Shown: positions 47,423-57,924 of the stretch, one piece after another | Layout of the letters: every line of letters begins with the position of its first letter | How positions within the stretch are numbered: the first letter of the stretch is position 1 | NCBI RefSeq assembly: GCF_025024155.1 | Contig: NW_026251721.1 | Coordinates: 62,001 to 126,000 of the forward strand | Length of the DNA stretch: 64,000 nt | Direction of reading: 5' to 3' | DNA from: Gamsiella multidivaricata | Lineage: Eukaryota; Mortierellomycota; Mortierellomycetes; Mortierellales; Mortierellaceae | The notes under the pieces: model-generated | The model's input: the letters and a program-made list of their open reading frames with translations, nothing else | Told to the model about the DNA's origin: nothing | Databases searched by the model: none | Made by a program: the position numbers and the translations under genes

Positions 47423-48586
47423 TCAGCGCCCTATCTCCAAATCCTTCATGCTCCCCCCGGGTCGTCGTGCGCCATTATCGTCAACGATCTCCGCCTCGCG
47501 ATCGTCCCCCACAACGCTCCCATACCCCTTCCGCCCCTGGAACAGAACCATCAACCCCTTGTGCTCACCCTGATTCTCCTCGACCATCGCCACGGGCGCA
47601 TATCGATCCTCGCGGTTCCGGTATAGGACATAGTGTTGCGTCATAAACACCAGATCAAACAAGGTGCTCAAGAGGCCCAGCCCCAACTTGACAGGGTCGC
47701 CCGAGATCCCGGACCAGTCATCCGAGATCGCCGCGTCCAGGATCAGTTGTGCGATACTGAGCACGCCGCCTGTAAAGTCCAGCAGGATGTTGTGGATGCT
47801 CCAGCCGACGGTCGATCGGGAGGTGTAGTTGAGATAGACCTGAGGACAGTATTTGAGAAAGCTGATGCCGAGTTTGATGTAGCTCAAATAATAAAGCAAG
47901 TCGATCCATTGCGACGATGGCGACGACGAGAAGATCGTTCTTGAGGCGAGAATAATCCCGGCCCCCGAAACCGTGATTAGCATAAAGAGCTTGGTGGGAT
48001 TCGAGACCCTTTGATCATGGTCGCGCTAATAAGGAGCGTTAGCGTTCAGCAGGGAAAGAAGGGAGACTATTAGACACATGTTCTCACTAACGAGCGTGCC
48101 ATTGCGTGATGCAAGAAGAGGACGGGGGTTCGGGTTACCTTGTAGATCAAGGTCTGGGAGAGCGTAAAGGTCGAGAGGATGAGGGCGTGGACGGCAAAAA
48201 GGACATCATTGGCACGCACAAGATTATCCTGACCAGCGTTGCGTCTCCGGTACTCTTTCTGAATCTCTGGGCTGTAATAAAACGAGAGGTTGAAGATCTA
48301 TCCACCGCAAATTGAAAAGACACACACAACGGACGTGTGAGGTCAAAAGTCATACTTTAACATGCAATTCGCTAAAAGTAGTCCTTGGCCCTACCGAGTA
48401 ACAGAGAAACCCGAGGACGTTCAGGTAAATAAAGTCCATCGAGAGTCCTCGGACCGATTTGCGTCTCCAATTGAGGATCGCTTGTGGGTAGAAGGAGGCC
48501 GACCATGCAATAAAATAGGTCCAGCCAATAACGTGGGAAAGGAGCGCGCCAAAACCTTGCGGCGAAGCGGTGTTTGCAGGGTCCAT
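47423..48586 (-). CDS. Cystinosin homologue (lysosomal/vacuolar cystine transporter, PQ-loop family)
   Basis: Three exons, 317 residues: 48586-48395, 48297-48139, 48025-47423, phase 0 at both introns. Two PQ-loop motifs are clear: [20 protein letters not shown] near 32-51 and [19 protein letters not shown] near 175-193. The stretch between them ([35 protein letters not shown]) follows the cystinosin order, giving seven predicted membrane helices. It exports cystine from the vacuole/lysosome together with protons (yeast Ers1, human CTNS). The large glycosylated N-terminal lumenal part of the animal protein is missing. The C-terminal tail carries GYGSVV, which fits a tyrosine-type sorting signal like the GYDQL of human CTNS. 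Start is the first in-frame ATG; the open frame upstream begins with TTG. Confidence 0.93.
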
Positions 48587-48920
48587 GGCTGTGTTGACCA
48601 AGTCTTGTTGGGTATAGTGGAAGCGAATAACAAAGGACGATATGGGAGCTGAGGGCAATGGAAGAGAGGGTAAGGGTGGTCAAAGGTAAAAGAAAAAGCA
48701 TGTCTCTTCTATTTTATGGTCTGTGGATGCAATTTGTCATGAGCACGCCATTTTGCAAATGTGTTTGCATCGCAGGAAATAACGGATGTTCAGCGTGGTT
48801 ATAAGCTTGAGAGCAAATGCATTTATTTTATTTGAATACCCCCACATGGGCGCAGCACAAGGCTAAGAGTGTTTGTGAATGAAGAGGAAAGGATTTGTGC
48901 CGACACGGCGGTGAATATTT
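48587..48920. other. Short spacer between cystinosin and the coiled-coil gene
   Basis: About 330 bases: the 5' flank of cystinosin and the 3' flank of the next minus-strand gene. No coding sequence seen. Confidence 0.6.
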
Positions 48921-50117
48921 TTAAAGCGCTGTTGTTCCAAACCCATTGTTGACCCCCAACAGCTGGACCCTGAGTTCCCAGTTTTCACTCTCCAGTGTAT
49001 CCAGGTACTCGGATACTTGAGCATGCTGAATCCTCAGAGCCTGGAACTTGGACAGCAACTTCGGATGCTCCACCGCCAGGTTATAGCCAACGCTGTTGAC
49101 AGCACCTTGGTCGCTTTGGACTGCACTGGGTGCAGTGCTATCGCTCGTAGCGATGCTGTTGTCGGAGTCAGAATCGGATAGATCTCGAAGGTGAGAGGTA
49201 GGGTTGTGAGTGGGCGAATTCGGGGTTGTCGCAGCAATAATCACTGCCGCCGTGATAGGCACTAGATCTTTCAATGTCGAAGAGGACGCAGCGTCCGCTG
49301 ATGAACTGGCGCTCTTGTGTGCAGGGGCGGTGGGGGCTGTGTCGACGGGTGGGGTAGGTGGCCTCTCCAGATAGGCCTTCTCACGTTCAAGTTTAAGGAT
49401 CGCAGTGCCTAGACAGTCAACTTTCTCGAGTAGCGCATGAATCTGAGCATCTTTGCGCGCATTCTCGTTCAGAAGCACCTCGACTCGACCGTACCCGCCC
49501 TCTGCATTCGTATTATTTGTCCCCTGTCCCATAGCCCTATGACCCCCTCCCAGACTTTGCAGCAGATCCTCGCACTCCAAAATCTTGAGACCCAGTTCGT
49601 ATTCGCATTTCTGGATATGATCGTTCAGTTCTTCGATCTCTTCTGTCTTGTGCTCCTCTGCAGCTTTGAATTCAGCCCTTTGCGCATGGATTTGGCGGCG
49701 GGCTAGGATTAGCTCCTCCTTGAGCCCTTTCACGTATCGTTCCAACTCGATGACCTTGGCCTTAAGCATCGTGTTTTCAATAGTCAATTTTTTGTTGCTG
49801 CCAATGCTCGGAAATTTGCGCAGGCCACTGTTCGAGTTGTAATTGTTGTTATGGCGAGGCTGGTTGTGGAGGTGATGGTTACTGGCAGAGCTGTTGGGCC
49901 GAGAAATATCTCCGCTGCTGATGCTCCATGATGGCTTCTGGTCCGTTAAAGAGATGTGCAAGAGGCCTGTCGCGGCTAAGTTTGTGTTGCCGCCAGCATA
50001 TGGAATAGCCGCAACATCACCATCAGGTGGAATGGCGGGCATGGTTGGCAGTTGTTGGGTTCCTGGGACTGGGATGGGTGCGGAGATGGACTGCATGATA
50101 AATTCCGTTGGCGGCAT
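48921..50117 (-). CDS. Coiled-coil protein of unknown function
   Basis: Single exon from the ATG at 50117, 398 residues. The frame continues upstream to a GTG but has no earlier ATG, so an extra 5' exon is possible. The N-terminal 100 residues are Pro/Asn/Ser-rich with an HNNNYNSNSG stretch. A clear coiled coil follows (about 105-190: ENTMLKAKVIELERYVKGLK, then EELILARRQI), then a second shorter one (about 213-245, ENARKDAQIHALLEKVDCLG). A Ser/Thr/Ala/Pro-rich linker with an SDSDSDN run comes next, and a third coil near the C-terminus (QVSEYLDTLESENWELRVQL). No membrane segment or enzyme motif. Possibly a scaffold, cytoskeletal or Golgi/polarity factor; it lies next to the GRIP golgin, but I see no specific link. 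Confidence 0.7.
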   Translation of the reverse strand: MPPTEFIMQSISAPIPVPGTQQLPTMPAIPPDGDVAAIPYAGGNTNLAATGLLHISLTDQKPSWSISSGDISRPNSSASNHHLHNQPRHNNNYNSNSGLRKFPSIGSNKKLTIENTMLKAKVIELERYVKGLKEELILARRQIHAQRAEFKAAEEHKTEEIEELNDHIQKCEYELGLKILECEDLLQSLGGGHRAMGQGTNNTNAEGGYGRVEVLLNENARKDAQIHALLEKVDCLGTAILKLEREKAYLERPPTPPVDTAPTAPAHKSASSSADAASSSTLKDLVPITAAVIIAATTPNSPTHNPTSHLRDLSDSDSDNSIATSDSTAPSAVQSDQGAVNSVGYNLAVEHPKLLSKFQALRIQHAQVSEYLDTLESENWELRVQLLGVNNGFGTTAL

Positions 50118-51173
50118 CAATTGGGGTTTCCAGAGGAGGAGCTTCACACGCTACGGCAATGAATTGCGGACAGCAAAGGTGATAACGGCGGCAGTGGCGG
50201 TGGCGGAAGCAACAGCGTGGACGTGTAAAAGACCTGTTCTTGTAGGGGCCAGGACCTAGAGTGGGGTTTAGTTCTAAAATATGAGTGTTGCTTGCAGGTA
50301 TCCTGATGACGAGAGGCGGGTTTCTCAAGTCAAAACATCGGTGAGGGAACAGAAATGACAGAGGTGACGAGTCGGAATTAAGGTAAGGAGAGCCAAAGGA
50401 GGGAAGGAAGGAAGGGTGGACGACAAGGTGAGGCAACGGTTGTAGGTAAGGGGAGCAAAAAGGCGTGATGAAGTACAATGAATCAACCCAGAGAGACTGA
50501 GGTAAAGGCGTAAGGGCTGCCCGGACAGGAGCTGCGGGCGGAGGGCTAAGAATGGCTCAAGGCAATTCGGTGTCAGTTTGTCCCAGTTCATTTTCCCGGG
50601 GGAGGGAGTGGACGGAGGGGGTTTTCTGGTCCAAAAAGGAGACAGACCCTTGCAGGGCAGGTAGGCATTCAGCAATTTGGCAAGGGAAAGGAGCCTGAGA
50701 CTTCATTTCTTTTCTTCAAAGGAGTTGTTGCAAAGGGGGGGCTGTTTTGGAGTCCAGTGTAGTGCGTAGGAAAAAAAAAAAAAAAAAAAAAGCAAGGATG
50801 GCCATAAGCGTCCAGTAAGAGTCCTGTGGGTCTTGTCGCCATCCCATTGAGGGTGTCATAAAGGAGTCGGGCTCAAAATGCGTCCATGCGCAAGAGCCAT
50901 ACATTGAGGGGGCGTTTTTCGCAAAGGTGTACATTTAAATAACATGGTAGCACTGGTGCCTGGGCCTGGAAGCGATTAAGGTCACTGAACCCATTTCATA
51001 TCAAAGACATCGCTTCGTTCCACAGTTAAATCGCAAAATGACACATCGGCGACCAACGCAACACGGGCAAACAACACTTTCGACGAGCAAAGATGACTTC
51101 TTCACATTGTGCCATCAAGTTCTATGAGGCCATCGTTTATCTGTCGAAGCAGATAGCAAGATGGATGACTGGA
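50118..51173. other. Spacer between the coiled-coil and golgin genes
   Basis: About 1.05 kb: the 5' flank of the coiled-coil gene and the 3' flank of the golgin gene. It includes a 21-base A run near 50770-50790. No supported gene. A short upstream exon of the coiled-coil gene cannot be excluded near 50130-50260. Confidence 0.5.
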
Positions 51174-54118
51174 CTAATGACTCCCTCCGCCAAAAAGACC
51201 TCCTAAAACCTTAGACGACGCCGAGGTCTGAATTGTCTTTTTCCGCAAAGAAGCAACTTCGGCAGGCGAAAGCTGTAAGACTGTTGTCAGAACCGGGAGA
51301 AGTGGCTCTCGATCAGGTGTCTCGAGGTACTTCAGGACAATGTTCTTGAGATAATCCACGCTCAGGTTCTGCCGCCTCTCCGCTCGATCCAGATTTCGAA
51401 TTTCTTCTTTCAGAACCTTTAAAGACGACGAGAGAAACAGCATATTAGCTAAAATATAACGTCCACTCAAGCAGCACTGTGGTCGATATTCAATGTGCGC
51501 GACTTACCTTCTCTTGATCAAGCAGGCGCTGGTGGTTCGCCTCGCTCTCATTCAGCAACTCCGTCAAATGCTGCAGCTTGATTTGGTACTCTCGTTCTTT
51601 GGCAGAAGCCAATGCTGTTGTTACTCCAAGACCAACGTTAGTGTCGCCAAAAGGAGATCTTTCCACCAATGGTTTAGCTGCCAGGAGATCAGATAGTGTT
51701 GCTAATCAAATAAGTATAGCACGCGTCAGTATCATAATACTGCAATATCGTAAAAGCATCATGATGCCCATTAGCTGCTTACAGTATACAGGAGGTCGCT
51801 CTGCTGGAAGAGACAAGGATGACGATGCGCGTGAAATAGGCGACTCCTGGTCATATGGCGAGAAGGAAGACCTTGGACCAAGTGTCGTTGAGATGTTGAG
51901 CTGGCCTTGGTGTTTATTGTCCTGTTCATTGCTCGGTGATGCGGAGCCTGATGTAACTACCGCCGTACTGGGCGTTTCATTGCTCGCCTCAAAGTTACTG
52001 ATAAGATCCCTGAGGTTCTGGATCTCCTGCTTTGCGGCTGCAAGTTCGTCACTCACTCGATCCAGGATCTTTTGCAGTTCAGCGTTTTCTTCCTCTTTCT
52101 TGGCAAGCCGATCTTCAATGTACTTGGTATTGCCACCAAGTTCCTGCATCAGACTCTGGGCCTCCACGGCCCTCAGCTCTTGCAGGGAAGCGATGCGTGT
52201 TTCGGCAGCTTCACGCTCTCGCTGAGCGTCCTTGAGCGACCGTTCCAAATCCTTTAATTGACGTGTATGTTGTCGTTCCTGGCGACGACTAATCTCATGG
52301 CTCGATTCTAGGCTGGCAATCTGATCCATTGCCAACTGCAACTCTCCTTCCAATGCTGATTTCTTGGACTCTGCTTCCTGAAGATCACTGACAATCGATC
52401 TGAGTGAACGAAGAGTATAAACATATGAGTACTACTTCTTCCAGGTATGTGCTTGGGTTTTACACGCATTGTGGATGCAGTTGAATGATCTTGCCTGTTC
52501 TCTTTCGTGAGGACCTCCAGTTGGTTTTGCAATTCTTTCAGTTTATTGTCGTCGTCAGACTGTACTGCCTCGCGCTGCTGTTGTAGTAATGCACTGGCAC
52601 GCTGCTTATATTGCTGGTACTCCACTTTGAGTTTCTCGAGTTGTGTGTTTGTTTGCCGGTACTTGCTTTCCTGTGGAATCAAGAAGATCGTAACAGTTAA
52701 TGAGACGTGGGGAGTCGAGATCGGCATATGAAGTATATCAGTGACAGCAGCTTCCATTTGGCGTACCATCTGCTGAAGTTTTGAACCGGCCAATTCGGAT
52801 TGGGTTCGGAGCTCCGTTTCCAGCTCCTGGATTGCCTCTATTGACGAGACGGATGATAAAACAGCTTGTCAGTCAAAAGCTCATCAAGCAGAAATATTTT
52901 GACAATTTGTTGCGCCTATGTCTTGCAACGTACGGTTCTGGTCGGCTTTTTGTTCTTCCGACAGCTGCGGGTTATCCAATCGATTCTTGAGCTCCGCGAT
53001 CTCTTCGTCCTTTGCTGCGATCGATTGACGATATTCGTTCAAGTTCTTGTTGGCGGCTGCGAATATCGCCTTCATCTTCTTCATCTTCTCGTCATGATCT
53101 GACTTTTGTTTTCCCAGCTCACTTGTCTTTTGAGTGAGAGTATCCTCCAATTGATGACACTCTCCCGTTCTGGCCGACAGCTGCTGTGTCAAGTCCTTAA
53201 GTTTTGATTCCAGTGCATTGGTATCGGGAGAAGTTGTCGATGTTGCAGGTACCGGCTCCACCGACGCTGCACTTGCTGAGGACGGAGCTATGTCCGGCTT
53301 TTCGGATTCTTTGACTGGCATTGCGCCAAGTGGATCCTCTGATGCTGTTACGATGTTAGGCATGCGATCACCTTGCACATCCTGAGATCCTTTCTCTGCT
53401 GTCAATTTCGGCGACAAAAACTCGTCCGTTGCCTTGTCTTCCAGAGTTGCCCTCATCGCCTTGATAACAGCTCTCGCTTCCTGTAGTTCCTCATTCAAAG
53501 ATTCATTCTCTTCCCGGAGCTGATCTGCGTCCTTGCTGATCTGTGTTGTATGATAAAAAATATAGTTGTCGTTAATCTCTATCATCAACCAATTGATGCC
53601 AGGTAAGCCCATCCCCTGCAGCGGACAACCATCGACGAGGTACTTGCCTCTGATTTTTCCTGAGCAGCTTTCTGAAGCATCTTTTGAAAGGCTTCGATAT
53701 CAGTATAGGCCTCGTCCAGCTGCGACGAGAGTTGGGCATTGGTAGAGTGTGGACTGGAAATAGGCGAAGAAAGTTATTAGTACCTCTCGCGTATAAAATC
53801 CATCAGCTGTAGGATCAAGCAAGTAGTATCCATCATTACTTGGAAGCGCTTGCCCTCGCATTAGGATTCCTTGGCTACAAAGGAACAAGGAAGTAAAAGG
53901 TTAAAGTCCTGATACTAGATATTGATGCCAGTGTTGATGGCCATAGGTTGTACACATGCCTTTCGAGCAGGGCTATTCGCGCCGTTTTGCTGCTGCCCTG
54001 CAAGCGGCGAACCAGGAGGGCGCTTGGGCGCAGGCGATCCCGGCCTGGAGTCCAGAGCCTCGCTGGCCAAGGCAGCAAAGGAGGACTCAGACGCCTTTTT
54101 GAGGAGGGTGTTGAACAT
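51174..54118 (-). CDS. GRIP-domain golgin
   Basis: Eight exons in the preferred model, 738 residues: 54118-53916, 53753-53648, 53540-52934, 52837-52767, 52670-52495, 52399-51783, 51701-51508, 51416-51174. Almost the whole length is coiled coil. The C-terminal exon encodes the GRIP domain (VDYLKNIVLKYLE, then LLPVLTTVLQLSPAE, with the Tyr that contacts Arl1 near residue 680). Such golgins tether vesicles at the trans-Golgi (yeast Imh1). Two introns use GC rather than GT donors: 53541-53647 (GAG/GCAAGT) and 52400-52494 (AG/GCAAGA); in each case only the GC site keeps the frame. Between 53754 and 53915 an optional 91-nt exon (53874-53784) also fits the frame if the next acceptor is moved to 53720. 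Start MFNTLLKK is the first ATG. Confidence 0.88.
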
Positions 54119-56028
54119 GGGTAGATGGAAGGCCAAGTCCAGCTATGACCGGGCCAGATGCGAGACGGATGAGGGATGGTGGAATGCGTTTCAGGCTTGG
54201 GATGATGAGTGATGAAGGGCATCGGGCGTTGAGCGACAACTTGGGCAAGGGCCGTCACATGAGAAGAACACGTCCGCTGGGGCTGGAGACATCTCGACTT
54301 CGGAGGTCTGTTCCTGCGCCTACTATGGCATCTGCGGCTGCAGAGAAGAAGAAGAGTAGGAGGGGATCGAAGGACCGGCCAAGTTTGGCGGAGTTGTCGT
54401 TGTCTTGGCCTTCTTCGGCTTTGTATATACGGGCACAGAGATGAATCTTGATCCGCTTGCAACGAAGTCTCTAGCAATACAGATAATATTATGGGCACTC
54501 GGTGGAAGGCCCAGTCGCACTCCTTGCAAGTGGCGTCGCGATTTCTCATAGAAATCATTGAACCGCAGCGTAGATACACGCTGCTCGAATAGGATTTATC
54601 GCTACAACTGGCGCGCAACGTTGTTGGTTGAAAAAACAGCACAAAGTAGCGACAAAGACAACGGCGAGAATAGCTTATCTAGAGCATTGTGTAGCGAAAC
54701 GCGGCCTCTGGATTCAAAGGCGGCAAGGAAAGGGGCCTCATCGGAGAGAGTGAGACTCGGACCAAAGCCCGGCCCTATCAACAACACCAAGGTACTAGCA
54801 GACACATTTAGGGAGCTATGGGGCATGTTGCAGCATGGTAGGGTCGTGTCAGACTTTGCTCAATGGCAACAAAGCATCTCTGTTGTGTAAAACAAACTCT
54901 TTCTGTCTAGGTTCGGAGGCGACACGATGTCTGTGAGCCGCCCTGCGGAGGACATACAGATCAAGCCCAAGACTGTCGAGAAGGAGTCTCAGGGTGAGAG
55001 GAAGCAGAAACCTTCCTCCTAAGTACTAGGCTACCACCTCAAAAGGCAGAGGGGTTCGCAAGAGCGCCATCACCAGCAGCATGCAGGCTCTCACGAGTTT
55101 CGCCGCCTCCGTAAACTGCAACAGCAGAGAAAAAAGGAAGCACGACGCCGATTCTACTGATGACATTGTAAGCGCAGGAGACGGCTAATGCCATACCTTG
55201 CACGTAGACATCAAGTACGATAAGGAAGATATTTGAGTATGCAAATCAGGAGGTAGCTTCTTCCACAAACGCGCCAGGAAATCCATCATGATAATGGACG
55301 AGAAGATCGAGAGTTTCCAGTCCGGTTGCAACACTCCCAACTGCCCTTTAGGGTGAAGGCGAGATGGGCCAGGGTCATCGACCTGAAAACCACAATTACA
55401 CGAGCAAGCGCCTTCAGGCGCCCCAGAAGTATGTCGCCAAAATTCCCGAGCCATCGTTCCTGAACTGCCTCACAAAGCCTATGGTTCTCCCGCTGACATT
55501 TTTTGTCTTGTCTTGTACACTACCTGTATTGCTGAGCTGAGCTGGAGAAGATTATCCATACGTCTCGAGGCAATTGATACTGCTGATGTTGCTGTTATGA
55601 TGCCTAGTCTTTAAAACATCATAGACGGAGTGTGGTACCTACTGTCAATGTAGAAAAGTCCATTGTGCCTGCTGCATTGGGCGCAGTCGCTGAATTTGGC
55701 TTCACATGCGACAAGGACGGGTAGTTTTGATTGGGACGAAAGCATTCCTCCTTTTTTATTTTGATTTTGTTCGCCTTGTCCATGAGGTATTTCATAAAGT
55801 ACTTTCTGTGTTTCTGTGTTCTATGATTGCTTGTCATCAATGGTCATAAAGATTGTCATGTTTTCATCTGCCAAGCTGTCCAGCACGACAAACAAAGAGG
55901 TCCATCATCACTGCATAGCTTGACCGAGTCTCGCACAATCCTCATGATGTTAAAATGGGAGCTAGAAACGACAAGTCTGTGATGGGCAACAGAGACAAAA
56001 AGACAATGATGGACCTATAGACGGGAAT
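54119..56028. other. Gene-poor region between the golgin and the mucin-like gene
   Basis: About 1.9 kb. Besides the golgin 5' flank it contains a chain of plus-strand coding-like pieces (see 54640-55187) and a minus-strand frame of 89 residues with an ATG at 55454 (MAREFWRHTSG...) that shows no recognisable motif. The 3' flank of the mucin-like gene occupies the right end. Confidence 0.4.
54640..55187 (+). pseudogene. Possible short or decayed spliced gene
   Basis: Three plus-strand segments read like protein. The first is at about 54640-54840 (NNTKVLADTFRELWGMLQHG). The second is at 54912-54994 after a CTGTCTAG acceptor (GGDTMSVSRPAEDIQIKPKT, then VEKESQ). The third is at about 55045-55187 after a CTCAAAAG acceptor (GRGVRKSAITSSMQALTSFA, ending DIVSAGDG and TAA). 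The second and third join in frame with G/GTGAG as donor. The first lacks an upstream ATG and its join to the second needs a weak donor. I do not recognise the family. It could be the remnant of a larger, possibly repeat-family, gene. Confidence 0.3.
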
Positions 56029-57924
56029 TTAGCGTCCTCCAAGATAGGCCAGAGGAGGAGGCGACGACGAGGGGGGCATGGCACCGTTGAGAGAGTTGTT
56101 GCCAGAGAAGGTGCCCGATCGACGTGACAGTTGGCTGCGTTGGCTATTCTGGGACCGAGTACTACCCTGGCGGGAAAGATCATGGCTGATGCTTACAGGA
56201 CCAGCGCCAGCGCTGGCGACTGCAACAGCAGTAGACGCTCCAACCGCTTTTGTGGGGTCCTCTGTACCTGGCGCATAGAATCCTTGCGCCGCATCCTTGA
56301 CCAATGCCATAAAGGACTCGTGCCTGAAAGCCGTTCGGGGCGCCTCATCCATCTCCACGTTGGGTGCCGCGTACTCCTCAGTTGCTCGCCTCCTTTCCCG
56401 ACGGCGGTAGACGCCCAGAGCAACGAGGCCCACCAATGCAACAGAGCCGACGACAACTCCTAAGACGGTCGCCAGCGCGGAGTTGGAGCCTCCAGACATC
56501 TTGGTCGTTGTTCCCGGGCCGGAGACCATTCCAGATGTGGGCTGGGAGCTGGATAAAGGTTCGTTTGCGCCATTGGATGGATCACCCTGAACATTGCCAG
56601 GGACGCTGATGGTCACGGGCACTACAGGGGTTGCAGTTGTGGTCGAGACATTAGTGGTTGTAGGAACAATGGCGGGTGCCTCCGTGGTGGTAGGAACAAT
56701 GGCGGGTGCCTCCGTGGTGGTAGGAACAATGGCGGGTACATCCGTGGTGGTCGTTACGGATGGTGCCTTCGTTGCTGTTGGCCTGGGCTTGTGATTCGTG
56801 GGCTTGGGGGGGTGCTTCGTGGACTTGGAGGGGTGGTTGGTAGGCTTGCTGTGGGTCTTGGAGGGTTTTGGCTTTGGCTTTGGCTTATGGCTGGGAGGCT
56901 TGCCATGATGAGGATCCTTACCGTGATGAGGATCTTTGCCGTGGTGAGGGTCCTTGCCATGATGAGGGACCTTGCCACGGTGGGGATCTTTACCGTGGGA
57001 AGGGTGGTGGGGTCCTTTTGTGGGCTTGGTGTCATGATGGCTTTTTGTTGGCTTTCCACCATGGTCGGAAGTTGGTCGTTTGTGTCTGGGCTCATGTGTA
57101 GGATCCGGATGGTGACCAGGCGTATCAGGGGTGTGGGAACGGGAGGGTCCAGGGCGAGAGCGGGGACGGTCATGCTCGGCGCTGTTATCGTCGCGGGCGA
57201 GATCTTCGCCCACAGCAGCAGCTCGCTTGTAGAAGTAAACATCTGGACGTTCACGGACGCCCTGGATGGGCTCCAGACTCAACTCATGCTCGTTGAGACC
57301 GCCGTCAGCTAGGACTGGGAGGAGATACCGGGAAAAAAATTAACGCAAAAGAGTCACGGTTGAGTTAGCAACAGAATAATTGGTGACAAAATGGCAGCGA
57401 TCCAAGATGAATGATAAAAGATACGCGACGAGATTGCGCCTTCTCCGCGACCCGTGGATTCTTTCGCACTCCATTGAGCGGGCCCATGCTGTGCGCTCAA
57501 TCACGTCTACGCACACAGCCTCCGTATATTCCGTTGCTCCTTTCATCCTTGTGTTGCGACGGTCTGTCCGAGCGCAGAGGAGTCGGTGTTTCCGAAAGGA
57601 GTCACGGACGTCCTCCTCCTTGGTTTCAAAGCTGCTGCTGAAGGTGCACATCAGATACTAAACTTCATTCCCGACCCAAACGAGTGACATGGTTGAAACG
57701 GCTATTTGTTGCCTGGTCCTTTCTTTCCTGGGACATGATAGGCTGATGTAGCGATTCAAGGATTGTCGTGCTCTTTTTCATTTTTTGTGTGTGTATGGAT
57801 GTTGAGGGTGTAAGGGAAAGAGAGGGAAATGGGGTGCAGTAGTATCATGTTGGGCTTGGTTACCTGGATGGGCTGCAACCAGACAGAAGACGGCCACAGT
57901 TTGTAAAGCCCAAGAGATTCTCAT
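56029..57924 (-). CDS. Mucin-like single-pass surface protein with His/Pro-rich repeats
   Basis: Two exons, 446 residues: 57924-57864 and 57308-56029, with a 555-nt intron that may hide a further exon. Exon 1 is a signal peptide (MRISWALQTVAVFCLVAA). A Kex2-type KR follows at FYKRAAAV. The ectodomain holds His/Pro/Lys-rich repeats (four KDPHHG-type units near 56930-56990), a KPKPKPKP stretch, then three copies of a 12-residue PTTTEAPAIV unit encoded by near-identical 36-base repeats (about 56650-56755), suited to O-mannosylation. One membrane helix (ALATVLGVVVGSVALVGLVA) is followed by YRRRERRRA and a roughly 110-residue cytosolic tail. The layout is that of fungal wall-stress sensors or mucins, but there is no WSC domain; the function is inferred. 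Confidence 0.8.
56650..56755 (+). repeat. Three 36-base tandem repeats within the mucin-like gene
   Basis: Units around GTGGTAGGAACAATGGCGGG repeat three times, nearly identical, and encode Thr/Pro-rich copies on the minus strand. In-frame length (36 = 12 codons) allows expansion without frame loss. Confidence 0.85.

Noticed and set aside
53784..53888. Independent small gene on the minus strand
   Set aside because: It lies wholly between two golgin exons; it fits better as intron or optional exon than as a separate gene.
57340..57651. ATG-started minus-strand frame inside the long intron of the mucin-like gene
   Set aside because: Composition is plausible, but no pair of splice sites joins it in phase to the flanking exons, and no motif is seen. 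It remains only a possibility.
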